Source of the DNA: Arthrobacter globiformis
GTDB lineage: Bacteria > Actinomycetota > Actinomycetes > Actinomycetales > Micrococcaceae
NCBI RefSeq assembly: GCF_030815865.1
Contig: NZ_JAUSXI010000001.1
Location: forward strand, 2,294,001 to 2,358,000
Length of the DNA stretch: 64,000 bases
Direction of reading: 5' to 3'
Each line of letters starts with the position of its first letter. Position 1 is the stretch's first letter. This document shows, one piece after another, positions 27,681-37,027 of this stretch. The translations under genes were made by a program, and so were the position numbers. The notes under the pieces were generated by a model. It was not told the origin of the DNA. It made no database searches and saw only the letters and a list, made by a program, of their open reading frames with translations.

Positions 27681-27716
27681 CGCCGTTGGGGAGGACATCG
27701 AACCTCCCCAACGGCG
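27681..27716 (+). terminator. perfect 14-bp hairpin after MFS gene
   Basis: Stem 27681-27694 pairs with 27703-27716 around an eight-base loop, four bases past the stop. No long U tract follows, as is common in actinobacteria. Confidence 0.8.
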
Positions 27717-27802
27717 TTCCCCCAATAATCCAACAACATCCGGGGACCAAGCCGACCCGGACCACTGACGGCCACTTGACCAAGACGGAACAGAAAGCGA
27801 CC

Positions 27803-30301
27803 ATGGACACCTTCACAGCAGATCAGCTGTCCGCAGAAATAACCCACTCAGACTCAGCCGCTGACCAGCGCCTCAAAGCACTCCTTGCCAAGCTCACCCT
27901 CGAAGAGAAGGTCCAGCTCCTCACCGGCCGCGACTTCTGGACCACCTGGCCGATGGAGAAGATCGGGCTGCGCCGCATGCTGGTCTCCGACGGCCCCACC
28001 GGCGTCCGCGGCGAAGTCTGGGACGAACGCCAGCCGTCCATGAACTTCCCGTCCGCAACGGCCATCAGCTCAACCTGGGACCCGGCGATGGCCGACCGGC
28101 TCGGCGCGGCCTCGGCAGTCGAAGCCCGCCGCAAAGGCGTAGACGTCGTCCTCGGTCCCACCATCAACCTGCACCGCTCACCGCTCGGAGGCCGCCACTT
28201 CGAAGCCTTCAGCGAAGATCCCGTCCTCACCGCCGAACTCGCAGCCGCCTACGTGTCAGGCGTGCAGCGCAATGGCGTGGGCGCCACCCCAAAGCACTAC
28301 GTGGCCAACGACTCCGAAACAGACCGCTTCACCGTGGACGTGAAAGTGGGGGACCGGCCACTCCGCGAGCTGTACCTGCTGGCCTTCGAGAAGGCCATCG
28401 TTGAATCCCGCGCCTGGCTGGTGATGAGCGCCTACAACTCGATCAACGGCGCCACTGCCACAGAAAATGAGCTGCTCGAAACGCCGCTGAACAGCGAATG
28501 GGGTTTCGACGGCGTCGTCATCAGCGACTGGACGGCCGTGCGCAGCATCAACAGCGCCAGGCATTCGCAGGACCTGGTCATGCCCGGGCCTGATGGGCCG
28601 TGGGGCGAAGCCTTGGTGGCCGCCGTCAAGGCTGGCGACGTGGAGGAAGCTGCCATCGACCGCAAGGTCCTGCGCATCCTGCAACTGGCTGCCCGCGTCG
28701 GTGCCCTTGAAGGTTTCGATCCCGTACAGGCCGAGCCGGCCGGCTTGGAGGATCCGATCGCCTTCGCGCGGGAGGCATCCGCCGCCGGGACCGTGATGGT
28801 AAAGAACGACGGAGTGCTGCCGCTGGATCCGACATCCGTGGGCAGCATCGCCGTGATCGGCCACAACGCCCGGTACGCCCGCACCCAGGGCGGCGGCTCC
28901 GCCACAGTGGTTCCCGAAAAGATCGTCACCCCGCTCGAGGGCATCCGAAACGCCTTCGGTGCCGGCAACGTGAGCTACAGCGTCGGAGCGGTGGTGCAGG
29001 AAGGCATCGCCGAGCTGCCGCTGCAACAGCTGACGAACCCGGTCACAGGGGCTCCCGGGCTGCGCGTACGATTCCTAGATGCTGACGGCGGGGAGCTGTT
29101 CGCCGAGGACCGCCGCGCCACTGCCTTGGTCTGGTTCGGCGGCGACGCCCCAATCCTGGCATCGTCGCTGGTTGAGTTCTCGACGGTCTACACACCCGAG
29201 GAAAACGGAACCATCCGCCTGGGCTTCTCCACCGTCGGGCAGGGCCGGATCTTCGTGGATGGGGAACTGCTGCGCGAAGCCACATTGGAAGCCATCGGAA
29301 CGGACCTGGGAGCGGCCTTCCTGGCCCCGCCCTCCGCATCCGTGGAAGTAGAGGCCACAGCCGGGGTTCCGCTGGACGTCCGGGTTGAACTCAACACCGC
29401 AGACCGCACCGGGGCCCTCGCCAACGCCCTGAGCATCACCATCGGCGTCGAAGCTGACGATTCAGACCCGGATGCGCTGATCGCTGCGGCCGTCGAAGCA
29501 GCCAAGGCAGCAGACGCCGCCGTAGTCGTCGTCGGCACCAACTCCCGGGTGGAGTCCGAAGGCTACGACCGTACCTCTCTGGAACTGCCCGGCCTGCAGG
29601 ACCGCCTGGTGCAGGCCATCGCCGCCGCCAACCCGCGCACCATCGTCGTCGTGAACTCCGGCGCACCGGTCCTGCTGCCGTGGCGCAACGACGTTGCCGC
29701 CACCCTTCTTGGCTACTTCGGCGGACAGGAATTCGGCAACGCCCTCGCGGACATCCTCACCGGACAAAACGAACCCGGCGGCCGGCTGCCCACCACATGG
29801 CCTGCCGCCCAGGAGGACGTTCCCGTTCTGAACGTCACCCCGGCCGCCAACGGGACACTGGTCTACGAGGAGGGGATCCACATCGGCTACCGGGCCTGGC
29901 TCAAGGCCCATGTCCAGCCAGCGTACGAGTTCGGCTTCGGACTGGGCTACACCGACTGGACCACCGAGTCCATGAATGCACCCAGCACCGCTGAACCCGG
30001 CGCCGTCGTTCCCGTCACCGTCACTCTGAGCAACACCGGCCCCCGGGCAGGGAAACAGGTGGTCCAGGTCTACGCGGAACGTACGGACTCTGCCGTGGAC
30101 CGACCCGTCCGATGGCTCGTGGCCTCCGCCCCTGTCCGGGCAGAAGCCGGCAAAAGGGCCACTGCAGTCTTGACGCTCCCCACACGGCTGCTGGCGTACT
30201 GGGACAACGGCTGGCAATACGAACCCGGCGAGTTCCGGCTGAAAGCCGGCTTCTCGGTCACGGACCTTCCACTAGAAGCCACCATCTCTCTCATCCCCTG
30301 A
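27803..30301 (+). CDS. GH3 beta-glucosidase-type glycosidase with PA14 domain
   Basis: An 832-residue glycoside hydrolase from the ATG chosen; the frame is open upstream to 27686 but that part lies in the terminator. The GH3 N-terminal barrel contains the nucleophile region VVISDWTAV (D242) and KHYVAND. A PA14-like insert (about 410-540, FVDGELLREAT) splits the second domain, and a fibronectin III-like domain ends the protein. There is no signal peptide, so it acts inside on imported oligosaccharides or glycosides. It follows the sulfatase operon terminator but is co-oriented, so co-regulation is plausible. Confidence 0.9.
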   Translation: MDTFTADQLSAEITHSDSAADQRLKALLAKLTLEEKVQLLTGRDFWTTWPMEKIGLRRMLVSDGPTGVRGEVWDERQPSMNFPSATAISSTWDPAMADRLGAASAVEARRKGVDVVLGPTINLHRSPLGGRHFEAFSEDPVLTAELAAAYVSGVQRNGVGATPKHYVANDSETDRFTVDVKVGDRPLRELYLLAFEKAIVESRAWLVMSAYNSINGATATENELLETPLNSEWGFDGVVISDWTAVRSINSARHSQDLVMPGPDGPWGEALVAAVKAGDVEEAAIDRKVLRILQLAARVGALEGFDPVQAEPAGLEDPIAFAREASAAGTVMVKNDGVLPLDPTSVGSIAVIGHNARYARTQGGGSATVVPEKIVTPLEGIRNAFGAGNVSYSVGAVVQEGIAELPLQQLTNPVTGAPGLRVRFLDADGGELFAEDRRATALVWFGGDAPILASSLVEFSTVYTPEENGTIRLGFSTVGQGRIFVDGELLREATLEAIGTDLGAAFLAPPSASVEVEATAGVPLDVRVELNTADRTGALANALSITIGVEADDSDPDALIAAAVEAAKAADAAVVVVGTNSRVESEGYDRTSLELPGLQDRLVQAIAAANPRTIVVVNSGAPVLLPWRNDVAATLLGYFGGQEFGNALADILTGQNEPGGRLPTTWPAAQEDVPVLNVTPAANGTLVYEEGIHIGYRAWLKAHVQPAYEFGFGLGYTDWTTESMNAPSTAEPGAVVPVTVTLSNTGPRAGKQVVQVYAERTDSAVDRPVRWLVASAPVRAEAGKRATAVLTLPTRLLAYWDNGWQYEPGEFRLKAGFSVTDLPLEATISLIP

Positions 30302-30315
30302 CCCACTCGGCCGTA

Positions 30316-30350
30316 CCAGGCCCCGCCGACCTGCGAAAGCGGGGGCCTGG
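30316..30350 (+). terminator. GC hairpin after GH3 gene
   Basis: CCAGGCCCCGC at 30316-30326 pairs with GCGGGGGCCTGG at 30339-30350 with one bulge, 15 bases after the GH3 stop. Confidence 0.75.
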
Positions 30351-30497
30351 TGCGCCAGGAAGGCAGCTGCCGAACGCTGGCTCCCTTAGCACAGGCCCTG
30401 ATGTCCGTTGGAACAGAGAAACAAGGACCCACCGAGAGCACCCGGAGCCATCACTGGTGGCATCGCGGGGGCAGCCCACCGGAATCTCACGTAGTAG

Positions 30498-30803
30498 ATG
30501 AAAATGAAACGAGCGTCTCTCATGAATCCAGCCATGCGGAGGGAACGAACTGCGCTGCCCTTCGAACAAGGAGAGAGCATTCAGGCCCTGAATGAGGATC
30601 GGCCCCTATCAGGCATGCTGGAAGTCAATGTGAAAACCGCTGCCGATGTAGACCAGGACCTTGAGGACGCAATTGCTCGCATCACCGAAGCCGCCAAGCG
30701 CCATGAAACAGGAGTCATGGTGACGCGGATCGGCCCAGGGAGCTACATAGTTCGAGCACACCCTGCTGTTCCCTACGGACTTATCCGCCAGCAGCACGAA
30801 TGA
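30498..30803 (+). CDS. small conserved-looking hypothetical protein
   Basis: About 101 residues; the first 9-12 may be excluded because several ATGs lie close together. The C-terminal half, ITEAAKRHETGVMVTRIGPG then SYIVRAHPAVPYGLIR, is patterned and resembles the 51407 product (LAKAESCGVLVTWYGPWSYT, then LPAGMVYE). The two are likely paralogues of an unnamed family of short proteins. Confidence 0.55.
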   Translation: MKMKRASLMNPAMRRERTALPFEQGESIQALNEDRPLSGMLEVNVKTAADVDQDLEDAIARITEAAKRHETGVMVTRIGPGSYIVRAHPAVPYGLIRQQHE

Positions 30804-31057
30804 GTTCCGCTGCATTTATCCAGATCCGCTGTCCAGCTACCGCATCAGCCTCCAACCCATGAACATGTCAGATTGAGTTCAATGACCTCTATTCGACAGG
30901 CCAGGGCACTTGGACCGACGGATGTCAGAGTGGGGTGTACGGCAACCTGATAGTGGTTGAAGTGCCATCTATTCGGGGCTTCGAGACCGGTACTGCTAGG
31001 TCCACTGCTTCAGTGAGGCGTGGGCCGCTCCGGAAGCCCTCCGAACTGCGCCCGTAG

Positions 31058-32329
31058 CTATTCCAGGACCTCCAACCCCTGGAGCTTTCCAAGCGCCAAG
31101 CCCGCCATAAATTGTGCCTGATCGACGAGGATACTGTCGTCAAACACTGCCCTGGGCGAGTGCATGGGAGCCCACTCCATGGGGTCGATATCTGGAGACC
31201 CAGCTCCGAGGTGCCCGTACGCTCCGGGGACCTCCACGAGGACACGGGAGAAATCGTCAGAGCCGGTCCGGGGGGACGGGCTGGGCACAAACCGGTGCTC
31301 TCCGAAGAACGTCCGTGCGGTCCTGCCCCAGAGTTCGGCGTCACTGTCGTGATTGACGGTGGCCGGCATAACCGGAGTGAACGTTGCCTCGGCTGTCAGT
31401 TGGTGAGCGGTCGCCAGTTGCCGGATAAGATCCGGCAACTCCCGTGCGAGCCGTGCTTCGACATCGGGGCTGAAAGACCTGACGCTGGCCCTGAATTCCG
31501 CCGAATCAGGTATGACATTAGAGGCAGAACCGCCATGGAATTGGCCCACGGACAGAACCACGGGATCAAAAACGTTGAATCGCCGGGTGATGTACGTCTG
31601 TAGCGCGCCAAGCATTTCAGCAGCTACCTGTATGGGATCCAGAGCCTGGAATGGGCGCGAACCGTGCCCACCACGCCCGATAACCTTGACGGACAGATCT
31701 CCGAAGGCTGCCATGTAGGAGCCGGCCCGGGTCGTGAACACGCCAGACGGGATGTCCGAAACGACATGCAGGGCGTAGGCAGCATCCGGTCGCCTGCCAG
31801 CTGCGTTAAGAACGCCTTCCTCCAGCATGATGCGGGCGCCGTCATGTCCTTCCTCCCCCGGTTGGAACATGAAGATGACGTCGCCGGTCAGGCTGTCACG
31901 TACGGACGAGAGCAACCGGGCGGCACCAATCAGGCCCGCTGTATGCAGGTCATGGCCACAGGCATGCATCGCTCCATTGGTCGACGCAAAGGGTATTCCC
32001 GTCTTTTCTGCCACAGGAAGGGCGTCCATGTCACCTCTGAGCAGTACAGTGGGACGGCTCGCGACGGGGGCCTGGGTGGCCCCGCCGTGTAGTACCGCAA
32101 CCACGGACGAGGCTGCTTTTCCCAGGCTTATTTCGAGGTCGAGTCCCTTGAGTGCCTCAAGGACCCGGGCCTGGGTGCGGGGCAGATACAGACCGACTTC
32201 AGGATCGGCGTGCATCTCCCTACGGAAATCGACCAAGTCGCTTCCAAAGGCCGGGATCGCCGCTGTGGCACCCTCAAGGAAACTCAGCGGTGAAAACCGC
32301 ACCGTATCTGTCGTTGAAGTATCGGTCAT
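31058..32329 (-). CDS. M20-family amidohydrolase / peptidase
   Basis: A metal-dependent amidohydrolase of about 423 residues. Signature blocks are LLRGDMDALPV, HACGHDLHTAGLIGAA (Cys/His/Asp metal site) and FQPGEEGHDGARIMLEEG, with the dimerisation domain between. The family cleaves N-acyl amino acids, hippurate-like amides and dipeptides. The start at 32329 has GAGAAAG upstream. It ends the leftward half of the amine cluster, so a substrate such as an N-acylated amine or gamma-glutamyl derivative is possible. DoeB of ectoine breakdown is a relative, but no ectoine hydrolase is present. Confidence 0.87.
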   Translation of the reverse strand: MTDTSTTDTVRFSPLSFLEGATAAIPAFGSDLVDFRREMHADPEVGLYLPRTQARVLEALKGLDLEISLGKAASSVVAVLHGGATQAPVASRPTVLLRGDMDALPVAEKTGIPFASTNGAMHACGHDLHTAGLIGAARLLSSVRDSLTGDVIFMFQPGEEGHDGARIMLEEGVLNAAGRRPDAAYALHVVSDIPSGVFTTRAGSYMAAFGDLSVKVIGRGGHGSRPFQALDPIQVAAEMLGALQTYITRRFNVFDPVVLSVGQFHGGSASNVIPDSAEFRASVRSFSPDVEARLARELPDLIRQLATAHQLTAEATFTPVMPATVNHDSDAELWGRTARTFFGEHRFVPSPSPRTGSDDFSRVLVEVPGAYGHLGAGSPDIDPMEWAPMHSPRAVFDDSILVDQAQFMAGLALGKLQGLEVLE

Positions 32330-32483
32330 TGAAGGACTTTCTCGTCTCATGTTGCCAGGTCCTGGCCTGCTGCTTTCCCGAGAGGACGCGGAGCACTCGT
32401 CTTTGCCACGCGTCACGTTCCCGGACTGTTTGTCGCAGGCTCCGCAGGGCCTGGCCTACGCTTGTTGGGGTTGCATATGGCGC

Positions 32484-33980
32484 CTAGAGCGGGAAATCCG
32501 TCCTGTCCACGCCAACCACGCGGTCGCCGGTGAAGAAGCGTACGCCGTACTGGGGACCGTGGCCTCCAATACCGCTGGTACCCCAGAAACTCTGGCGCGA
32601 ATTGCCGGCCAGGTCGCTCATGAACGTGCCGTTGATGCGGACCTCACCGGCACGAATACGGGATGCCACGTCGATGGCCCGTGTTTCGTCACCACCGAAT
32701 ACGTAGGCATCAAGACCGGTTGCCGGTCCGTTTGCCTGGCTAAGCGCCTCTTCAACGGAATGCACGGGATGCACCGTGACCAGTGGCCCGAAGAGTTCTT
32801 CCGTGGCGGCTCCGGCGGGACATCCGACGATCATCCCCGGTGCCAGGAACCAGCCGTCAAGATCCGGTAGGTCGCCGCCAGTGACCAGCGTTCCCCCCAG
32901 TTCGAGGAGTCGATTCACTGCGGCTTTCAAGCCATCACGCTGCCGCTCAAAGGCCAGGGGACCCAATTCCGTTGTCTCATCCAAGGCATTTCCGACCCGG
33001 AGCTTACTGAGTTCGGACTTCATAGCTTCAACGAATCGGTCGTGAATCGACTGGTCAATCAGTACCTTGCCGGGCGCCTCACACCACTGGCCGTTGAGGC
33101 GGGTCATGCCCTGCACAATGGACTGTGCCGCCGAGCTGACATCGGCATCATCCAGAACGATCACGGGATTGTTGGATCCGAGCTCCATCTGCATGACAGC
33201 CAGATTGGACGCCGCAGCCTGCGCGACCGTACGGCCTGCCGAATCGCCCCCGGTAAACGAAAGAGCCTCGATCCGGGGGTCCGAAGTCAGCAGTGATCCT
33301 GTCTCCGAATTCCCATGAACCAGCTGAAACGCGGCGCTCGGGTAATCGAGTTCGGTCATGGCAGCGACGATCGCCTCGGCGAAGAGTTGGCAACCTCCGG
33401 GGGCGTTCTCGGAGGGTTTGAGGATGACCGGGCAACCGGCCGCCATTGCTGCCGCGACCTTGCCGACCACGGTGAAGGTTGGAGCATTCCAGGGGCCAAC
33501 GATGAGGGCCGGGCCGAGGGGCTTGCGCAGGATGACCACAGACCGGTCACCGCCGTCGAGGGTCTCCGACTCGCCAAGCTGCTCCGCTTCAGCGATGGTC
33601 CCCCGGACTCTGTCACCGAGCGCACCGGCAATCAGGCGGGTGGTCCGGATCGGGACTCCGGTGTTGATGCTGTCCTGCAGCGCGATTTCTTCGCTCTGAG
33701 CATCGAGAGATGCGGCCACCTTCGCCAGGAGCTCAAGACGGTCCCGGAGGTTGATGTCTTCAAGTTTTCCGGACCCGTGCAGTGTCGCCGCTGCGGCGAG
33801 TGCGCGCTCGACATCAGCCTTTCCGGTCTTCCGCATCGGCTGCCGGGGTTCGCCCGTATTTGGGTTGGTAAGGTAGCGGCCGCTTTCGTCGAGCTGCAGC
33901 CAGGTGCCATCGACAAAGGAGCGTTGCTCGACAAGGTCGGGGGCAATATCGGTCAGTTGTGCTAGTCCTTCAGCAGTCAT
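32484..33980 (-). CDS. aldehyde dehydrogenase
   Basis: A 498-residue NAD(P)-dependent aldehyde dehydrogenase. The catalytic cysteine is C300 in NGQWCEAPG and the general base is E266 in MELGSNNP; the cofactor loop is FTGGDSAG, which is somewhat off the common FTGS form. AGGAG precedes the ATG. It lies between the alcohol dehydrogenase and M20 genes and differs clearly from the second ALDH at 38937, so the cluster handles at least two aldehydes. Confidence 0.92.
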   Translation of the reverse strand: MTAEGLAQLTDIAPDLVEQRSFVDGTWLQLDESGRYLTNPNTGEPRQPMRKTGKADVERALAAAATLHGSGKLEDINLRDRLELLAKVAASLDAQSEEIALQDSINTGVPIRTTRLIAGALGDRVRGTIAEAEQLGESETLDGGDRSVVILRKPLGPALIVGPWNAPTFTVVGKVAAAMAAGCPVILKPSENAPGGCQLFAEAIVAAMTELDYPSAAFQLVHGNSETGSLLTSDPRIEALSFTGGDSAGRTVAQAAASNLAVMQMELGSNNPVIVLDDADVSSAAQSIVQGMTRLNGQWCEAPGKVLIDQSIHDRFVEAMKSELSKLRVGNALDETTELGPLAFERQRDGLKAAVNRLLELGGTLVTGGDLPDLDGWFLAPGMIVGCPAGAATEELFGPLVTVHPVHSVEEALSQANGPATGLDAYVFGGDETRAIDVASRIRAGEVRINGTFMSDLAGNSRQSFWGTSGIGGHGPQYGVRFFTGDRVVGVDRTDFPL

Positions 33981-34187
33981 TTAAGGTGGCTCCTCTGGTT
34001 TCGTTTGTTGTCTTTGTCGTACATGAGCGGCTACGGCAGGGGCTGAGCCCTGACGTTTGACCGTTCATGTCCGGGAGGATTTGCAGCGTCACATCGCGCA
34101 GCTTTCGTTCCGGCCCTGGCTGTGACGCAAAATCAGATCAGGTCGCCGTAACAGGCCGGGGCCGAACGGTCTGGAAAGTTGTCCGGA

Positions 34188-35303
34188 TCACGATTGTCTG
34201 TCGGTCATGTTCAGCACAACGCGGATCGTCGTCGCTTCCGCCATCGCTTCGAATCCCTCGTTGATACGTTCGAAGGGCAGTTCCTTGGTGACCATTGCAT
34301 CGAGATCCAGTCGGTTGTTTAGGTAGTGGTCCGTGAACATGTCGACGTCGCTGAGGAACCTGTTCGCGCCCATGTAGGCGCCTTGCAGGTGGCGGTCGCC
34401 GTACACGAGTGCATCTGCGGGGATACGCAGCTCGGACCCTGTGGGCATGAGACCGAGGATGGTGGCGGTTCCGTTCGGGCTCAGGAGCGAAAAGGCGAGT
34501 TCCGCTGTCTGGCTGCGGCCCACCGCCTCGATTGCATGGCTGACACCCTGGGGAAGAAGTGATCGGACCTGGATGAGTGTTTCTGTCGGGTCGGGTGATG
34601 AGACAACAGTGTCCGTGGCGCCGAAGTTGCGGGCGAGCTCCAGCTTCGCTGGTACGGCGTCGATGGCGATGATTCGTCGTGCGCCTGCCAATCTGGCACC
34701 TTGAATGGCCGCTATTCCGACACCACCGCAACCGATTACGGCGACAGTATCCTCTGGCCCTACCTTTGCGCCGTGAATAACCGCGCCGACTCCTGTGCTG
34801 ATGCAGCAACCAAGAAGACACGCCACCTGGGGAGGCAGATCCGAGCCGACCACTGCAACGGATGCCTCTTTCACCAGGAAGGCCTCTGCAAATGCGCCGA
34901 TACCGCCGAGCGACTCAACGCTTGATCCATCAGGTGAGAGCAGCCTGGGCCGATGCCGCTCACGCATCGAGTCGACCCGTTCGCACTGGGTCGGGCGCCC
35001 GCTTATGCAGTTGCGGCATGCCCCACAGGAGGGGGTGACCGTTGCCACGACCCGGTCACCAGTCTTAATTCTTGTGACCGCAGAACCGACTCGCTCGACA
35101 ATGCCTGCGACTTCATGCCCGAGGACAGCCGGCAGGGAGATATCCAGCGACCCCTTCAGATAGTGCAGATCGCTATGGCAAAGGCCCACTCGCTCAGTCC
35201 GGATGAGAACCTCATTGTCCTCCGGATCATCAAGCAGCAGTTCGCGGATCTGAAGAGGGGCTCCGGGCTTTTCCAGCACGGCGGCAAGAATCGGTGTAGT
35301 CAC
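34188..35303 (-). CDS. zinc-dependent alcohol dehydrogenase (class III-like MDR)
   Basis: A 371-residue medium-chain dehydrogenase. The catalytic zinc ligands are in GLCHSDLH and GHEVAG, the structural zinc site is CGACRNCISGRPTQC, and the NAD site is GCGGVGIAAI. The protein resembles the S-hydroxymethylmycothiol or aryl-alcohol dehydrogenase branches. It would oxidise the alcohol or hemiaminal formed by the P450. A half-palindrome of the cluster operator lies 106 bases upstream. Confidence 0.9.
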   Translation of the reverse strand: MTTPILAAVLEKPGAPLQIRELLLDDPEDNEVLIRTERVGLCHSDLHYLKGSLDISLPAVLGHEVAGIVERVGSAVTRIKTGDRVVATVTPSCGACRNCISGRPTQCERVDSMRERHRPRLLSPDGSSVESLGGIGAFAEAFLVKEASVAVVGSDLPPQVACLLGCCISTGVGAVIHGAKVGPEDTVAVIGCGGVGIAAIQGARLAGARRIIAIDAVPAKLELARNFGATDTVVSSPDPTETLIQVRSLLPQGVSHAIEAVGRSQTAELAFSLLSPNGTATILGLMPTGSELRIPADALVYGDRHLQGAYMGANRFLSDVDMFTDHYLNNRLDLDAMVTKELPFERINEGFEAMAEATTIRVVLNMTDRQS

Positions 35304-35459
35304 TTGGCTTCCTTGATGGTTGAGGTGCTGGCAGATAGGTCGCTTCGACCATCTTCAGCCCTGGTCGAGTTTCAAAAGTGTGTGGAGGGAACAGCCTTTA
35401 GGACCACTATGTGCAACCTGACCAGCTCCGGCTCCACTGTGGAACGGCCGGGATGAGAG

Positions 35460-36827
35460 TCAGCTTCCGGTTCCAACTCGGGAACCATGCCGGTCGCCAC
35501 CCACGGCTGCCCAACGCTTAACGTGGCGTTCCATGGTGCGGAGGGCTTTCTCCAGCTTCGCCAGCAGTACCCGTGTCTCCTCTTCGGTGATCACCAAGGG
35601 CGGGGACAGGATCACGGCGTTGTTCAGCGGGGCGATACCGGCCGGGTAGACAATGAGCCCTTGGGCCAGGCATTCCTGCACGAATGCGTTGGCCGCTCCC
35701 AGCGCAGAATCGGGTGCCTGCTTGCTTTCCTGGTCCATAACGAATTCGAAGCCCCAGAGCAGGCCCCGCCCACGGACATCGGCCATGCAGCGGTACCTCG
35801 TTGCCAGGGAGAGCAGACCCTCTTCGAGCTGCTTCCCCCGTTGCCGGACGTTCGCGAGGATATCCTCGCGTTCCATAAAGTCCAGGACCGCCAGGCAGGT
35901 TGCTGCCCCCAGGGGGTTCCCCGAGAAGGTGTGGCCGAACGGCGCGACGCCGCTGCCCTCTCTGAGCGCCTCAACGATGTGGCTCCGCAGCAAGATGGCA
36001 GCAACAGGGGAGTAACCGGCACTCATTCCTTTGCCGATAAGAAGGAGGTCCGGCACGACGTCCTCGTAGGAACTCGCGAACCAGTCGCCCGTGCGCCCCA
36101 TTCCAGTAATGACCTCATCGATGATCATCAGCACGTCCAGCCGATCACAGATTTCCCGAAGCCTGCCTAAGTAGCCCGCTGGAGGTGTGAGGACTCCGCC
36201 GGCGGCTCCTACGATTGGTTCGACGATGACTGCCGCGACTGTGCCAGGGTCCTCGTTCTGAATGGCATCTTCGAAGGCCTTCGCAGCCCGCCCAGCGTAC
36301 GCTTCCTCGCTCTCGCCTGGCAGGGCGAAGCGGTAGGCGTAGGCCGGCGGGGCGAAGGAGAACGCATGGAGCAAGGATCCGTAGTCGGGGCGGCGTGCTG
36401 CATGCCCGGACATCGACAGGGCCCCCATTGTCATGCCGTGATAGCTGATGCTCCTGCCAAGGATTTTGACTTTGCCTGGGAGCCCTCTTTCCCGCCAGTA
36501 GCTCACTGCCGTGCGGATGGCGTATTCGGATGCTTCGGACCCGCTATTGACGAAAAACGCCATATCGAGGTCCCCGGGAGCAATGTTGGTGAGCCGGCGG
36601 GCAAGTTCTTCAGCGGGCAGGTTGGTGAACTGGGTTCTATACGTAAAAGCCACGCGGCGGCACTGTTCTTTCACCGCCTCAGCAATCTCCTCCACGCCGT
36701 GGCCAATGCTGGCGGTCATGGCGCCGCTTGAACCATCCAGGTACTGGCGCCCTTCCGTGTCATACAGGAAGACGCCTTCGCCGTAGGCAACTGTCGGGTA
36801 ATTCTTGTCGATGATTTGCTTCAACAA
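35460..36827 (-). CDS. class III omega-aminotransferase
   Basis: A 455-residue PLP enzyme. The PLP lysine is K266 in LIGKGMSAGY, D237 in IIDEVITGMGR pairs with the ring nitrogen, and NSGSEASEYAIR binds the phosphate. The group transfers terminal amino groups of omega-amino acids, diamines or beta-alanine to pyruvate or 2-oxoglutarate. In the pathway it could convert an omega-amino acid to a semialdehyde for one of the ALDHs. The final 25 residues are loose. Confidence 0.9.
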   Translation of the reverse strand: MLKQIIDKNYPTVAYGEGVFLYDTEGRQYLDGSSGAMTASIGHGVEEIAEAVKEQCRRVAFTYRTQFTNLPAEELARRLTNIAPGDLDMAFFVNSGSEASEYAIRTAVSYWRERGLPGKVKILGRSISYHGMTMGALSMSGHAARRPDYGSLLHAFSFAPPAYAYRFALPGESEEAYAGRAAKAFEDAIQNEDPGTVAAVIVEPIVGAAGGVLTPPAGYLGRLREICDRLDVLMIIDEVITGMGRTGDWFASSYEDVVPDLLLIGKGMSAGYSPVAAILLRSHIVEALREGSGVAPFGHTFSGNPLGAATCLAVLDFMEREDILANVRQRGKQLEEGLLSLATRYRCMADVRGRGLLWGFEFVMDQESKQAPDSALGAANAFVQECLAQGLIVYPAGIAPLNNAVILSPPLVITEEETRVLLAKLEKALRTMERHVKRWAAVGGDRHGSRVGTGS

Positions 36828-37027
36828 TGCGCTGTCGGAAATGGGAAGCTCCTAAATATCGGCAGCTGCTCTCGCAGCTCACTAACTGCAGTGACGGGTG
36901 GGGAAATCTCTCAAAGATCCTTTTGTCCATGGGCGCGAGTGGCCGGCCGCGCTTTTGCGCGACCGGACACCGTTACCGTCGCCTCCACGAGGGCTTGCGC
37001 GAGGGCAGCTATATAGACAGATTTTTC

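Noticed and set aside
28256..29026. 256-codon minus-strand frame opposite GH3
   Set aside because: Antisense shadow, His-rich composition typical of reversed high-GC coding sequence.
31058..36827. Ectoine degradation (DoeB, DoeC, DoeD-like set)
   Set aside because: M20, ALDH and class III aminotransferase match in type, but there is no ectoine hydrolase or AsnC-type DoeX, and the neighbours are GS-like and P450 genes.
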